A DNA stretch of 64,000 nucleotides from Vandiemenella viatica (lineage: Eukaryota; Arthropoda; Insecta; Orthoptera; Morabidae), in NCBI GenBank assembly GCA_031002005.1, contig CM061921.1:177390935-177454934 (forward strand), in the 5' to 3' direction. Shown here in pieces: positions 14,101 to 23,519 of this stretch. The notes beneath the pieces are model-generated. The model was not told the DNA's origin and searched no databases. It was given only the letters and a program-made list of their open reading frames with translations. Made by a program: the position numbers and the translations under genes. Numbering within the stretch: the first letter of the stretch is position 1; each line of letters begins with the position of its first letter.

Positions 14101-17100
14101 AGAAAATGATCTCTAATTCTGTATTGGTTTTCTTCACCTAGAGCAAAATAGCACAGTATAAAAACATTTTGCTCTATTTGGGATTTTTCTAAGGTTGCAT
14201 CAACCATAACAGAAAAGAATTTATTATATTTTACAGCTCTTAAAATAGTTGGCAATAATAGTCTTCAGCTATTTCAATAAATTCATTCTCAATATCACGT
14301 GATAGATAATGAGCCTTGTGTTTTCCTCCATTTTGCGATGTTTCAGCTTTTCTTAAATCCTCTTTCATAATTGGATCAAACTTCACCCAAAACTCTAAGA
14401 CACTCAAAAATTTGCCATTGCAACAATATCCCACTAAATCAATGCTAAATCTCTTTCTGCGAGGAAAACAGTAGCTTCAATTATGTGCTGCATTACTTTG
14501 CTCCAATACGTCTCTTCTTTTACAATGCTCTGGTATAAAAGATTTTCTTTGTCTGATCTAATATTAAGTGCATTTTCCAATTTGCATCACCCTAAGTACA
14601 ACTTTTGTGTTCACTCATATATTGTTTTAGTTTATTTCCAGCCTCTTGATAATCCCCAGTCATAGCCTAGACCCAAATCGGACTTGGAGACATCCGTGCA
14701 TCGCAGAAACAATCAGCAAGCAAAGCAGTACAATGCTTGCTTTTCTTTGCTACAAACAAGCTATTCCCTTTTTTGAAAATTCCCCATATTTTAAGATGTT
14801 CATTTGAAGGGAAAGGTTGATTACTTTTTTGGCTCCGCAGGAGTCTTTTCGGTGTTTGCTCAGGTCCTTGCCTAACAACTTCTTCTACTTGTAAACTGTT
14901 GAAGCACTTTTTTTACTCCACAGACCAATATTGAAATCATAAAGCTTCTTATTCCCTATCAATCTAGACATTAAAACGTTTTCAATATCTAAAAAGCATT
15001 TCGTACCTGTCACTGTTCGTTACCCTAATACTATCACTTTCACTTTTTGACTCCTCCTCATCACAAATGCTTCCCTTACATTTGTCCCTCTCTTGATCAA
15101 CGTGGTCCCATTCCTGCACCGCTGATGTTACATTTGCTCTCCATGCCAGCTCTCACAAAACTCATAAGAGTACTCCCCGATACCAATTCCTAGTTCAAAC
15201 TCTGCAGTAGGGAATTGGGCTTCCAACATATTCTGGAGACGTGACAGTTCCTGAGTTACAATCTTACCTGCCCTGCTCACCCTAGTATACCCATCATTTT
15301 CCAGTATAATTCATATGTATAGATCTTATTAAAAAGATATTTGATTAATTTTTTTGTCACTATTATTTTTAAAAATGTAAAAAAAAATCTTTTGTTTTAC
15401 ATGTCTCCTTTTTCTTATTTTGATTAATTTCTTTCCCAAAATTAATATTTTGTATGATATTATAATTGCAACACCAACACCTACAACAGTCAGTTCCGTA
15501 CTGCATGTGGCTGTGTGTTCGTAGGCGCTTGTGTGAGTTCAGTTACATGTTTCTCTTTTCTTGAAAAAAGACACGGCCCAAAATATAGTTTATTTTTTGT
15601 ATTAGTGAACTATATTTTTTGTTGGTGCTGTAATATATATATATACATATATGCCAGAGTGCCATAAAATGAAGCTTAGGTAAATAAACAACTGTTCTTT
15701 CTTTCTCTTATTCAACATCCAAATTTAATGGAGTAATTTAGTTTTCTTTCAGTTTTGATGCTGTATGTGTGGTTCCACCCCACCCCCCATTTCAATATGG
15801 CAAATCTGATGAAATGGCAAATATGAGAGTTCAGTTCTTAGTCTTACTGTTTTGTTATGCTAAAACAGTAAAATTATTTCTTCACAGGTTATCGTCTACA
15901 TCTATATCGATAATCTGCAATTCACAAGTATTGTGGGTGGCAGAGACTGCTTTGCACCAGAACAAGTATTTACTCTGTGAATTCCAGATAGAATGAGGGT
16001 ATGGCATCTTATTTCTCTTATCTCATCTCTCCTGTCATTGCGACATAAATAGGTTGGTGGATGAAGAAATACATCACACTCGTAAATGAAAGAGGATATT
16101 TGCATGTTCATCAGTAAGTTTAAATGAAACCTGCATCATCTGTCTGCCAAACAATCCCAGCCCAATCTATGTATAAATTCTGTGGCCATTCATAGCACAC
16201 TGCACTGAATTTCTAAGCAATCATCAGAACACCTTACTTCCCAACAGATATCTGTGTCATCAATGGACAATCACAGACTGCTATTAAAATTGTCACTGGG
16301 ATCGTTTATAAAAATTAAGAAAAGAAGTGGCCCTATTACACTTCGTTGAGGAATGCCCAAAGTAACATCTAGATGTGAAGAGGCTTACCCATCAGTAACA
16401 ACATGCTTTGACCGACCAGTTAGAAAATGTCATATTCATTCATATGTCTGATCTGATATACCTTACACTTGAATCTTTACTAAAAGGCAATCGCATGGTG
16501 CTGAGTTTAAACCATGCTAAAAATCCAAGAAAATTGAATCAACTTGTGAACCTGTATTAATAACTTTCATAACAGTATGTGGCAATAACTGGTTTCTTTA
16601 CACGATTTGTTCTTTTGAAATCTGTGTTTGTTCAGTATAAACAATTGATTTTCATCTAAAAACCTCATAATATTGGAGCATATAACATTCCCCAGAAGTG
16701 TATTGCAAACAGATGTTAGTGATATGGGTTGATAATTCCCAGAATCCCTCTGATCTCATTTACTGAAAATGTGTGGCGACTATCACACCAAAGATTCTTC
16801 TGGTAATATTTTTTAATTTCCCAGGCTTGTATAATACAGACATCCAAGTTTGACTTAGGCCATAACTGCCATTAGTATTTAAATTATTAGGGCATCTAAA
16901 TTTTTTATTTATTTCCAGTCTAGAAACCCTTTGGATAGAGTGAGGATTTTTTGTCTCATCACATATTATTTCTTCTACTGGGTGTTTGACAATAGTTGAC
17001 TTAGTAGCCGCTGTAGTGGGCTTGCTCATTTAATCTTATTGATGCATTCTGTACTATTTTATGAATAGGTACTTCCCCACATTCACACGATTCTTGGTAA

Positions 17101-20100
17101 ATATTGCAGGTCTATAAAGGAGCTCTATGCCCCTTAGCAGTTCCAAGCATTTTACTGATTTTATTGTCACTCTTATATCTGTATTGTATATATCCTTTAG
17201 TTGGTATTTTATCAATCCTACCAACAATTCCTTAACATGAGATAGGATGTCCCATTTTTTTGTTTACATTATCTTATGGTTGATTTGTCATAGCCTTTAT
17301 TCATGATATCTCTCCTGGGGCTCCAGATTTATAACCAGATGACAGAATGAGATAATGTACGATTGAAGTTTTACTAATGCTATTACAGTTGTGTATAGTT
17401 ATAAAGATGTTGTCACATAATTTCTGCTAAAATCTTTATGGGCATTTTCTGTTTTTGAACAGCAAATTTTCCTGTTTATTTTGTTCTCGGTTGAGAGTAA
17501 TCTGTACTTACAGTGGGCAGCGGCGAAGATCTCGAAGGAGGGGCCCGGATGGACAAGAGATGCGCAATTTGCACAAGCAGCCCTCGGCAGGTTGTGTAGA
17601 TGTGACAGTTGGACCGATTGCCGGCGCGCCTGTCGGGATAGCGGTCCCAGGTCAGGCCGCACAGTGGTCAGACGACGAGGCAGACCTCCACCCACCCAAG
17701 AGGCTGCGTGAGGCGGGCTATGCCTCTGACCACACAGCCGTTACTGACTATGAGGAAGGAGAGGCTCGCACCTGGACGCAGCAGCACCTCGAAGTTGCAG
17801 ATCCGAGGCACCGTCCCGATCCGGCTATACTCACTCCGCCCAGTCTGGTGAGTGTGAACTGAGACGAGAGTGACCACTGTTTTTGAGTGATGATTTAGAT
17901 GAGAGAGTACACAGTTACACAGGTTTCTCAATTCAGAAAATAAGCGGGTATCGATTCTGGCTTCCAAAAATTAATTAAACAACCTATTCACGTAACTGTA
18001 TTTTTGAATGGTCAGAGAAAGAAGGCACCTCACCCCTCCCCACACCACCTCTCCCTTTCCATGCAATTGCGTGGCACTGTTAACTGGGTGACATCTGGTC
18101 TTAATTCAGTCATCTCATTAACCTAAGCAAACAGAGATAGTGACCAAATGTTTTATGTAGACTGTAAGATAAGAAGTGTTATTAGATACACAAAAAAAGC
18201 TTTGACAGAGGGAAAGTTCAGAAAGACTTTTCAGTCTTTTATTTTTCCCTATTACCAATGAGATGCTATTAGAAATTGATTATTTTGGCTAGTTGAGTAT
18301 AAGTATTTCATCTGTTCCTGAGAGGCAAAACGAGCTTACACAGACTGGTAGGAAAGTTCAGCTTAAATCCATATAAATTGCAAGTAACCATGTTAAGCTA
18401 TTAGTGGACTTTTTCTGCTTTCACGAGTTTGTCCTGGCACTTCTCTTTCCAGAGGCTTGTGCTTATTTTGAACGCATATTTATCAGTCAGAGTACCGGCT
18501 CGCTTGGACTGTCGTAATCTTATGGGGAAGCAAATGTGTTGCCATCTGTTTGCAAAAAGTGTAACTGTTCTGTGTGTAGTTATTGACTTTTTCGTGTAAT
18601 GTGTGGTTTATGACGCTGAGATTGTGGACTGTCCCAGCATTCACCTTGTTGGTTGCTGAAAACCATCTAAAAATCACTCAAACCTGACCCCATTGTACAT
18701 CCCCAATCCAGTGTAGTATGTAATCTTAGCAGAATATTCTGCAGAAATACAGCTACACAAGAGTTGAGGCAGTGATGACTAGTGCTATTTTTAAAAATCA
18801 TCTGAGGATGGCTTATCAGGTTTAGACTTTTTTGTAACTGTTGATATATTTTTCAATAAATTCTTTCAGTTACCATTTTTTTACATACTAATATCCCAGT
18901 AGCATTAATTAAAGGCTTGCGAACACGGCAAGTGATACTGTGTCTCAAGGCAGTAGAGTTGTGTTACATTACAACAGACACACACAAAGTTATCCATCAT
19001 AATGGTACAGTCTTTACCATAGCAACATGCAATAGTCTTGTACAGAGTTGCAGAATTGTTACGCAGTAGGATGACATCATTGTTGAAGAAAAATTGTCTG
19101 AGAAAGTGCTGGAGTATGTATTCTATATGACACCAGTTACATCGACTCCAAAAACTTGTTGACAAAAGCAAAGGCATGGAGTGCAAGAGCTGCTGATCTT
19201 GACATTTTTCTTAATATACATTGTTCCATGGATAAAATAACTCTTGCTAAATTAATAAATTTAAAAACATATTTAATAAATTAAACAAAGGACAGAAATT
19301 ACTGAAACAATGTAATAAACTTAAAAAAAATAATTATGGGGGGGGGGGGGGAATTAAATATCGTATAGTTACACATTAAAGTAGATGATTTTGATTATTT
19401 AAACATGTTTTATTTAATATCTGTGATCAGTAGCAATGATTAAATTCAATTTAAATAGTTATATGCAGGTATCAAATTTTTTTCCCATGTTATGTTTCTG
19501 AAATCCATACTCTTAATGAGATTTTTAGACCCGGTAATCTTTCTAATACCAGGGCTGGATTAAGACAGCTAAAAAAAAAGGTCACCCATCTAGCCTGATG
19601 GGGACGCTAGGCCCGTAGCATTTGCTAACTCCTGCTACGTGGTTAATCTGGTACTGTCTAGTAACACAATACCTATTAATCTGTTGAAATAATCAGCAAA
19701 CTTTTCACAGATTTGTAGCAAAACCATGTTTAACCTGCGATTTGCAGATCTTATGTTTGGTAAATCTGTTCATGCACTTTTCTTAGGTGCTTAAAAAAAA
19801 GTCTTTACTTGACTACAATTTCTGTCAAAGGTGTATTCACCAAGGTGTTCTTTCTTTTCATTGATTTCCTGTACCATCTTTTGTTTCTGCTTCATGCCGA
19901 CAGTCCCTATAATGAGTTCTCTGTATTATTTCATATCCAAGCATTCAATATTGGCACTACAAAATTACAAGTTTTGAGCAAGTATTAATAAGTAATTTAC
20001 ATATACATAGAAGTAAATGCAATTATAAAATTAATTTTTAAGTCAATGCATGTCTGTCAATTTTCATACTGGATTTATTTGTGTCAGCTTATTTCCAATC

Positions 20101-23100
20101 AGTGAGATGATATAACTTTTTAGATATTCAGATGTAATGGCTCATTTTCAGAAATTTATCAGGCTGACACTCAAGCATTATTGCTTTCATTAGCTGAGTC
20201 GTGTTGGATGATTCAGTGAAAATGTTATTGTAAACACATTTGTAATAAATTACTGTGTGATTATGAAATAACAGGAAAACTGCCCATTTTGTATGCCAAT
20301 GTCAGCCTTTACAATTTATGACCAGTGGGTACTTTTCATGGTGGAGGGTTAAGTCATAAGGAAACAAAACTAAAATACCAACATTGACTGACGATAAAAT
20401 GCTCACACAGGAAAGTGGTCAAGATGTGGATGTCCGTGGGCCTTGTGGCATGACTCCACTGATGGTAGCAGCAGTACGCGGTGGAGGATTAGATACGGGA
20501 GAGGAGGATGAAGAAGACGGGAGTGCAGCAGCAGTAATCACGGACCTGGTGGCACAGGGAGCCGAACTGAATGCTACCATGGACAAGACAGGAGAAACGT
20601 CACTGCATCTGGCAGCTCGCTACGCTCGAGCGGATGCCGCTAAGAGACTTTTGGATGCTGGCGCCGATGCCAACCTCCAGGATAACACTGGCCGTACACC
20701 TCTTCATGCGGCAGTTGCTGCAGATGCCATGGGTGTTTTTCAGGTAAACAATGTAGTTCTTGTCAAGTCCATCATGGAATCAAAGCTGAGTTTTTTAATT
20801 TTACTGAACTTTAAATTAATGTTGTAGTTGTTGGGTACGATGTTATGTCATCCACATATTCCTTCACTAGTTAGTAGCTTGTGTAAACGACTTTAATTCT
20901 TATGATAATAGTGACACTGAAAATGCTGTTAGATAATGGAAATAAGAAAGGATAGGGAAAACAAACTCATCATTTGCCACAAATGGAGTTAGGAGGTCTG
21001 TAATGAACAAATAAACACGAACACACATTACAATATTTGGTAGCATCCTTAATCATGTTTTGGGGTGAGACATATGGTAAGGGGATCAGATGTGTACACA
21101 CTGGCACTGACTACCTGACACATCATGAGTCTAACACTGAGTAACTAGTTTATCATTTATTTCAAGAACTGTCATATCGTAAAGTAATTAATCCATAGTC
21201 TAGTGCCTGGGATTAACTATTAACTATGTGACAGATTTACAAAAAGAGTAATGAAGGAGGAAAGGGGGCGCTAGTTTCAAGTCTGCATGCTAAGAGCGAT
21301 ACGGGGATTTAGGATACATTTGCTCGTCTGCAGTGTGAATACACACCCACACAAACAGTATTATTTGAGATGATTTCAGTTGGCTCATAAATTTCATCTT
21401 ATGAGATATAATTTGCCTATTTAAAAATGCTTCTCATCTTCATATTGTAGATACTCCTCCGTAATCGTGCAACAAACTTAAATGCTCGGATGCACGACGG
21501 TACTACTCCGTTGATTCTAGCTGCCCGTTTGGCTATTGAGGGTATGGTTGAAGACCTAATAAATGCAGACGCAGATATAAATGCTGCTGATAATTCTGGT
21601 AAAACAGCTCTTCATTGGGCAGCTGCTGTTAATAATACTGAAGCAGTCAATATCCTGTTAGCTCATGGTGCCAACAGAGATGCTCAAGATGACAAGGTAA
21701 GTTTGTACTGAATTTTTCTTGAACCTAAAATCTGTTTCTACTGTTTTAAACCTAAATTCCTCTCATAATTTCAGTTATTTGTCATAGTTCCCTGCAACTA
21801 ATAGCAATGGTCAACTAAATATATTTTTTTATATATAAATGTTGTTTTTACTCTGAAATTGTGATGCATTATTAGAAACAATTGAGCAGACTTTAATAGG
21901 AATTTAAAATTTGCACTGCAGGATGAAACACCGCTCTTCCTGGCTGCTCGGGAGGGGAGCTACGAAGCATGCAAAGCTTTGCTTGACAATTTTTCAAACA
22001 GGGAAATTACAGATCACATGGATCGGTTGCCAAGGGATGTTGCAGGGGAGAGGTTGCATCACGACATAGTGAGACTGTTGGACGAACATGTCCCTCGTAG
22101 TCCACAGATGGTTACTGTAATTCAAAATGGGCCAATAATAGGTAATTTGATTTAATGTTATTACTGTAGTGTTAGATATTTTTCTGTTGCATATTTGTAA
22201 TTGCCTGTTTTAAAAGTACTGTTACTGCTTAAATTATATTGTCTGTGGAAATAGCTCATGTCATCAAAAGGCTTGTCTATTAGAATAAATCATCTCATAA
22301 GAACATTTGTTTACTAAAAAAAATAATCTAGATAATAAGTGAAACAAAATCAAAGGAAAATGCTAATTATATAAGTAAATTGCATTGCATTATATCTGAG
22401 TATCTTATGCTGTGAAATTAAGAAAATACACTGATACTTTCCAAGACACCTACAAATAGTTTTCAAATCTCTAAGATAAGTGCTTGGAATGAGTGATCAC
22501 ATACAGAGTAAAGTAGATTTAAATAAGAGTATATACAGCATATTCTGAAATATTTCAGAAATTCATTTTCATCAACTTGTTCAACATTGGATATAATATT
22601 ATTTGATATACGTTTAAAACACCCCAATGATTTTGTTACAGGTTCTCCAAATCACCACCACCACTTGATCACACATCCTACAGTGATAGGAGCAGGAACA
22701 AAACCGTCCAAGTCGAAGAAGCGGCCGAAACCCAGTGGACCGACCGGTGGCGGAGGGAACTCACCTTCGAGCCCTGACACGGACGGCATGTCAGGTGTGC
22801 GCAGAAAGCCCAGTGTGAAGAAGTCTGGTGGCAAGAAACCAGTAGTAGCAACAGGTACACGGCCTCAGAGTGTGGAAAGTGCATCGTCATCACTTTCTCC
22901 TGACGGCGGTGCAGCTAGCCCCTACGATGGAGCACCACTTCCACCAAAACTTCCACCGGCTTACGAGGACTGTGTGAAGGGTGCGGCCCAAGGTCCACAG
23001 TACGGCTGCTACGGTGGGTTGTTTGATCCCGCACAGCTGCAACTTGCCGCTTTACAAGCACACGCCCTATCACCGCCGTACAGTAACCAGCAGTCACCGC

Positions 23101-23519
23101 CTCACAGTGTTAGTTCCCCTGCTGCCAGTTACGGCGGTTCACCTTCACCTGCCAAATCACGCCCTTCACTGCCCACGTCACCTACACACATGGCCGCACT
23201 GCGAGCGGCTACGCAACAGAAACGTGGAGGGCTGGGTGGACAGGGAGGCCCACAGCCCGGATTTGACTTTCCCGACTTGAGCTACGGACTGCAGCAACAG
23301 TATTATCACTATCTGACTCCTCCCTCGCAACACTCGGAAGCGACTCCGCAGCACTACGTACAGGCGCCGGACAACTTCCCCACACCCTCTCCGGAGTCAC
23401 CGGGACACTGGTCGTCCTCGTCCCCGCGTTCTGCGTCCGACTGGTCCGAGGGCATACGCAGTCCTGCGTACGCTGCCGGCTCACAGCACCAGAAACAAGC
23501 TGAAGCCATTTACATTTAG
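1963..23519 (+). CDS. Notch receptor, 16 exons, 5' part outside window
   Basis: This is a single-pass receptor that releases its intracellular domain to act with Su(H) and Mastermind on DNA. Sixteen exons with GT/AG borders join into one open frame of 1,936 residues plus stop; their total of 5,813 nt is 2 plus a multiple of 3, as the partial first codon requires. Order: end of EGF12, EGF13-36 (about residues 7-960), three LNRs (about 990-1095), heterodimerisation region, transmembrane helix (about 1226-1246), RAM with the WFPEGF motif, nuclear-localisation-like basic clusters, ankyrin repeats (about 1385-1625), and a Pro/Ser/Gln-rich tail. Repeat numbers were set by counting back from EGF36. 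EGF13 begins [12 protein letters not shown], almost as I recall fly EGF13. No frameshift or stop is seen, so the gene looks functional. Missing upstream: signal peptide and EGF1-12. Confidence 0.97.
2316..2622 (+). CDS. Notch exon b: end of EGF14 to first half of EGF17
   Basis: Acceptor AG at 2314-2315, donor GT at 2623. It completes EGF14 (TNCET) and encodes EGF15, EGF16 and the first four cysteines of EGF17. EGF15 is the short type with CHHGEC and EGF17 has CRNRANC; neither contains an O-fucose consensus. The exon ends two bases into a Lys codon. Confidence 0.95.
2798..3057 (+). CDS. Notch exon c: end of EGF17, EGF18, most of EGF19
   Basis: Acceptor AG at 2796-2797, donor GT at 3058. It encodes [14 protein letters not shown] (end of EGF17), EGF18 with the conserved [10 protein letters not shown] ending, and EGF19 up to its GYGG turn. 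It ends one base into a Gly codon that the next exon completes. Confidence 0.95.
3197..3467 (+). CDS. Notch exon d: end of EGF19, EGF20, EGF21, start of EGF22
   Basis: Acceptor AG at 3195-3196, donor GT at 3468. EGF20 carries CQHGGTC and EGF21 CKNGGSC, both O-fucose sites. EGF21 has the variant ending [10 protein letters not shown], like the CKVPFTGRDC I recall in fly. The exon stops in the KLDPCAPNR linker of EGF22. Confidence 0.95.
4685..4850. repeat. Imperfect inverted repeat, Penelope-terminal-like family copy
   Basis: About 37 bp at 4691-4728 (gtcttctctggtgactag and on) recur inverted at 4777-4815 around a core at about 4729-4776. A related copy lies at 41650-41800, with the same reading ([20 protein letters not shown]) on one strand. 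The core contains GGCGATC...TTGCCATC, resembling the terminal repeats of Penelope-like elements as I remember them. Function is not established. Confidence 0.5.
5303..5527 (+). mobile_element. SINE copy 1 (tRNA-derived head)
   Basis: The tRNA-like head has an A-box-like GTGAGCAGTAATGC and a B box TTCGAATCCC. The body contains TTTGGGTTTCCCGTGGTTTC and CCCCAAATCACTCCAGG. It belongs to the family also found at 28682, 38681, 38998 and 54669. It lies sense in a Notch intron and has diverged. Confidence 0.8.
5636..5868 (+). CDS. Notch exon e: EGF22 body, EGF23, start of EGF24
   Basis: Acceptor AG at 5634-5635, donor GT at 5869. It encodes [18 protein letters not shown] (EGF22, with the extended loop typical of this repeat), the longer EGF23 start [11 protein letters not shown], and NTDDCAS opening EGF24. 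It ends one base into the Phe codon of CASFPC. EGF24 begins the region where fly Abruptex alleles map (EGF24-29, from literature memory). Confidence 0.95.
6002..6296 (+). CDS. Notch exon f: EGF24, EGF25, most of EGF26
   Basis: Acceptor AG at 6000-6001, donor GT at 6297. It encodes [16 protein letters not shown] (EGF24), [16 protein letters not shown] (EGF25) and the acidic EGF26 start [16 protein letters not shown]. All three keep O-fucose sites. EGF26 lacks the O-glucose serine, as I recall for this repeat in fly. The intron begins inside a Gly codon, just before the EGF26 GYTG turn. Confidence 0.95.
6586..6875 (+). CDS. Notch exon g: end of EGF26, EGF27, EGF28, start of EGF29
   Basis: Acceptor AG at 6584-6585, donor GT at 6876. 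It finishes EGF26 (GYTGSNCQY), then encodes EGF27 ([16 protein letters not shown]), EGF28 ([16 protein letters not shown]) and the long EGF29 linker [13 protein letters not shown]. The YVDWC and SC-DAA-RKG strings are diagnostic Notch landmarks. Confidence 0.95.
6876..7868 (+). other. Notch intron inside EGF29, noncoding
   Basis: This is 993 bp of AT-rich sequence with a normal GTGAGT donor and TTTTCAG acceptor. I see no recognisable element. A short open stretch on the minus strand at 7349-7576 resembles nothing I can name. Confidence 0.8.
7869..9135 (+). CDS. Notch exon h: EGF29-36, LNR-A, LNR-B, start of LNR-C linker
   Basis: At 1,267 bp this is the largest exon; acceptor AG at 7867-7868, donor GT at 9136. 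It encodes the rest of EGF29 ([16 protein letters not shown]), EGF30-36, the FPGGLG linker, LNR-A ([17 protein letters not shown]) and LNR-B ([17 protein letters not shown]), ending at SPCN. LNRs bind calcium and mask the S2 protease site. EGF30, 31, 32 and 36 have O-fucose sites; EGF33 is the usual divergent type (SSPGTQDC). The exon is visibly richer in G+C and CpG than the earlier ones. The in-frame Met upstream at 7826 is intronic and not a start. Confidence 0.97.
9136..11818 (+). other. Notch intron between LNR-B and LNR-C
   Basis: This 2.7-kb intron has a GTAAGT donor and a CTTTAG acceptor. Its middle is a minus-strand LINE relic at about 9290-10960. I recognise nothing at 10960-11818. 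Confidence 0.8.
9290..10960 (-). mobile_element. Degenerate LINE reverse-transcriptase relic, antisense to Notch
   Basis: On the minus strand, three separated open blocks read in order as reverse transcriptase. At 10602-10180: [19 protein letters not shown] and the [15 protein letters not shown] segment. At 10095-9889: [18 protein letters not shown] and [14 protein letters not shown]. At 9736-9554: FRF-type motif C region. The catalytic [YF]-x-DD motif reads FFDE, and several stops and frameshifts separate the blocks, so it is inactive. The clade is not assigned. No poly(A) tail or target duplication was resolved. Confidence 0.8.
11819..12014 (+). CDS. Notch exon i: LNR-C and start of the heterodimerisation domain
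   Basis: Acceptor AG at 11817-11818, donor GT at 12015. It encodes [16 protein letters not shown] with [13 protein letters not shown] (LNR-C), then [18 protein letters not shown], the first strand of the heterodimerisation domain. It ends at a codon boundary after Glu. Confidence 0.95.
12287..12487 (+). CDS. Notch exon j: heterodimerisation domain, S1-loop region
   Basis: Acceptor AG at 12285-12286, donor GT at 12488; 67 whole codons. It encodes [20 protein letters not shown], a short loop, and [12 protein letters not shown], matching SIVYLEIDNRQC of the vertebrate protein. No R-x-[KR]-R furin site is present in the loop. Confidence 0.95.
12594..12838 (+). CDS. Notch exon k: S2 site region, transmembrane helix, WFP motif of RAM
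   Basis: Acceptor AG at 12592-12593, donor GT at 12839. It encodes [14 protein letters not shown], the juxtamembrane stalk with the S2 region near YQVRGVEG, a helix [20 protein letters not shown], the stop-transfer QRKR and the RAM signature WFPEGF that docks on the Su(H) beta-trefoil domain. The gamma-secretase S3 position should fall near the Gly-Val at the end of the helix, by analogy with vertebrate Notch1. Confidence 0.96.
13470..15100 (-). pseudogene. hAT transposase relic (ZMYM1-like, DUF4371 type)
   Basis: Minus-strand blocks read in order: a TTF-type region near 15100-14690 (weak), [20 protein letters not shown] with [14 protein letters not shown] (14434-14240), [17 protein letters not shown] and [11 protein letters not shown] (14255-14055), then [20 protein letters not shown] and [13 protein letters not shown] (13910-13488). 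These are hallmarks of ZMYM1-like hAT transposases. The blocks are in different frames and interrupted by a MITE. It is inactive and antisense to Notch. Confidence 0.75.
13738..14065. mobile_element. hAT-type MITE, 328 bp, inside the hAT relic
   Basis: It starts CAGTAACATAACAATATAG and ends TATAGTTACGCCACTG, giving CAGT..TAACTATA-type inverted termini. It is flanked by ACTGGCCA (13730-13737) and ACTGACCA (14066-14073), a 7/8 match to an 8-bp target duplication. Removing it joins DQKTGQS to the [11 protein letters not shown] block of the older transposase, which supports the borders. Confidence 0.75.
15880..16720 (-). mobile_element. LINE reverse-transcriptase relic (palm region)
   Basis: Translated on the minus strand with frame changes, the order is FLDF-KAFD, LLVKIQVYGISDQT, a [17 protein letters not shown] stretch, [18 protein letters not shown] and a DDT motif. 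This is the palm of a Jockey/CR1-like reverse transcriptase. Many stops and frameshifts make it non-coding now. It lies antisense to Notch. Confidence 0.65.
17514..17847 (+). CDS. Notch exon l: rest of RAM, nuclear localisation, pre-ankyrin linker
   Basis: Acceptor AG at 17512-17513, donor GT at 17848. It encodes [20 protein letters not shown], a strongly basic stretch, then [20 protein letters not shown] and [17 protein letters not shown], a conserved RAM-ankyrin linker, ending ILTPPSL. The spliced Ser codon joins the last two bases of exon k to the first of this exon. The exon is GC- and CpG-rich. Confidence 0.95.
17848..20410 (+). other. Notch intron before the ankyrin domain
   Basis: This is 2.6 kb of AT-rich noncoding sequence with a run of 12 G near 19339-19350. 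Around 19553-19620 a CAGGGCTGGATTAAG-type stretch resembles a hAT-like MITE end, but I found no partner end. Confidence 0.75.
20411..20743 (+). CDS. Notch exon m: ankyrin repeats 1-3
   Basis: Acceptor AG at 20409-20410, donor GT at 20744; 111 whole codons. It opens [20 protein letters not shown], with the acidic insert GEEDEEDGS of the first repeat, then [20 protein letters not shown] and [20 protein letters not shown]. Upstream in-frame residues from an ATG at 20384 are intronic. The domain binds Su(H) and Mastermind. Confidence 0.96.
20744..21450 (+). other. Notch intron within the ankyrin domain
   Basis: This is 707 bp with a normal donor and a TTGTAG acceptor. I recognise no repeat or gene in it. 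Confidence 0.8.
21451..21696 (+). CDS. Notch exon n: ankyrin repeats 4-5
   Basis: Acceptor AG at 21449-21450, donor GT at 21697; 82 whole codons. It encodes [20 protein letters not shown], then [20 protein letters not shown] and [20 protein letters not shown], nearly identical to fly Notch as I recall it. Confidence 0.96.
21922..22141 (+). CDS. Notch exon o: ankyrin repeats 6-7 and cap
   Basis: Acceptor AG at 21920-21921, donor GT at 22142. It encodes [40 protein letters not shown] and [18 protein letters not shown], the end of the ankyrin domain. It closes one base into a Gly codon. Confidence 0.96.
22142..22641 (+). other. Last Notch intron, noncoding
   Basis: This is 500 bp of AT-rich sequence with a GTAATT donor and a TTACAG acceptor. 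I see nothing recognisable inside. Confidence 0.8.
22642..23519 (+). CDS. Notch exon p: C-terminal tail, PPxY, degron, stop
   Basis: Acceptor AG at 22640-22641; stop TAG at 23517-23519. The tail is rich in Pro, Ser, Gly and Gln: a His run at the start, basic clusters SKSKKRPK and KKSGGKKP (possible nuclear localisation), LPPAYEDC (a PPxY motif for Nedd4/Su(dx)-type ligases), and [18 protein letters not shown], combining a TPxxE-type Fbw7 degron with the conserved WSSSSP box. It ends EAIYI rather than the PEAFK I recall for fly. There is no long polyglutamine (opa) run, only QQQ. Confidence 0.96.

Larger units (their letters stand above)
12839..17513 (+). other. Notch intron splitting RAM (largest intron)
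   Basis: At 4.7 kb this is the largest intron in the gene. It contains a minus-strand ZMYM1-like hAT relic (about 13.47-15.1 kb) with a MITE inside it, and a minus-strand LINE relic (about 15.88-16.72 kb). The rest is unrecognised AT-rich sequence. The acceptor is CTTACAG at 17507-17513. Confidence 0.8.

Noticed and set aside
19339..19350. Poly-G tract as a G-quadruplex regulator of Notch
   Set aside because: A single homopolymer run without flanking G runs; likely slippage.
20384..20410. ATG before the first ankyrin exon as a start
   Set aside because: CTCACACAG at 20402-20410 is a splice acceptor and the reading frame joins perfectly to exon l.
22587..22641. ATG giving an extended last exon
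   Set aside because: TTACAG acceptor at 22636-22641; upstream residues are not Notch-like.
22652..23484. Minus-strand and alternative plus-strand open frames over the last Notch exon
   Set aside because: Low-complexity shadows of the Pro/Ser-rich coding frame.
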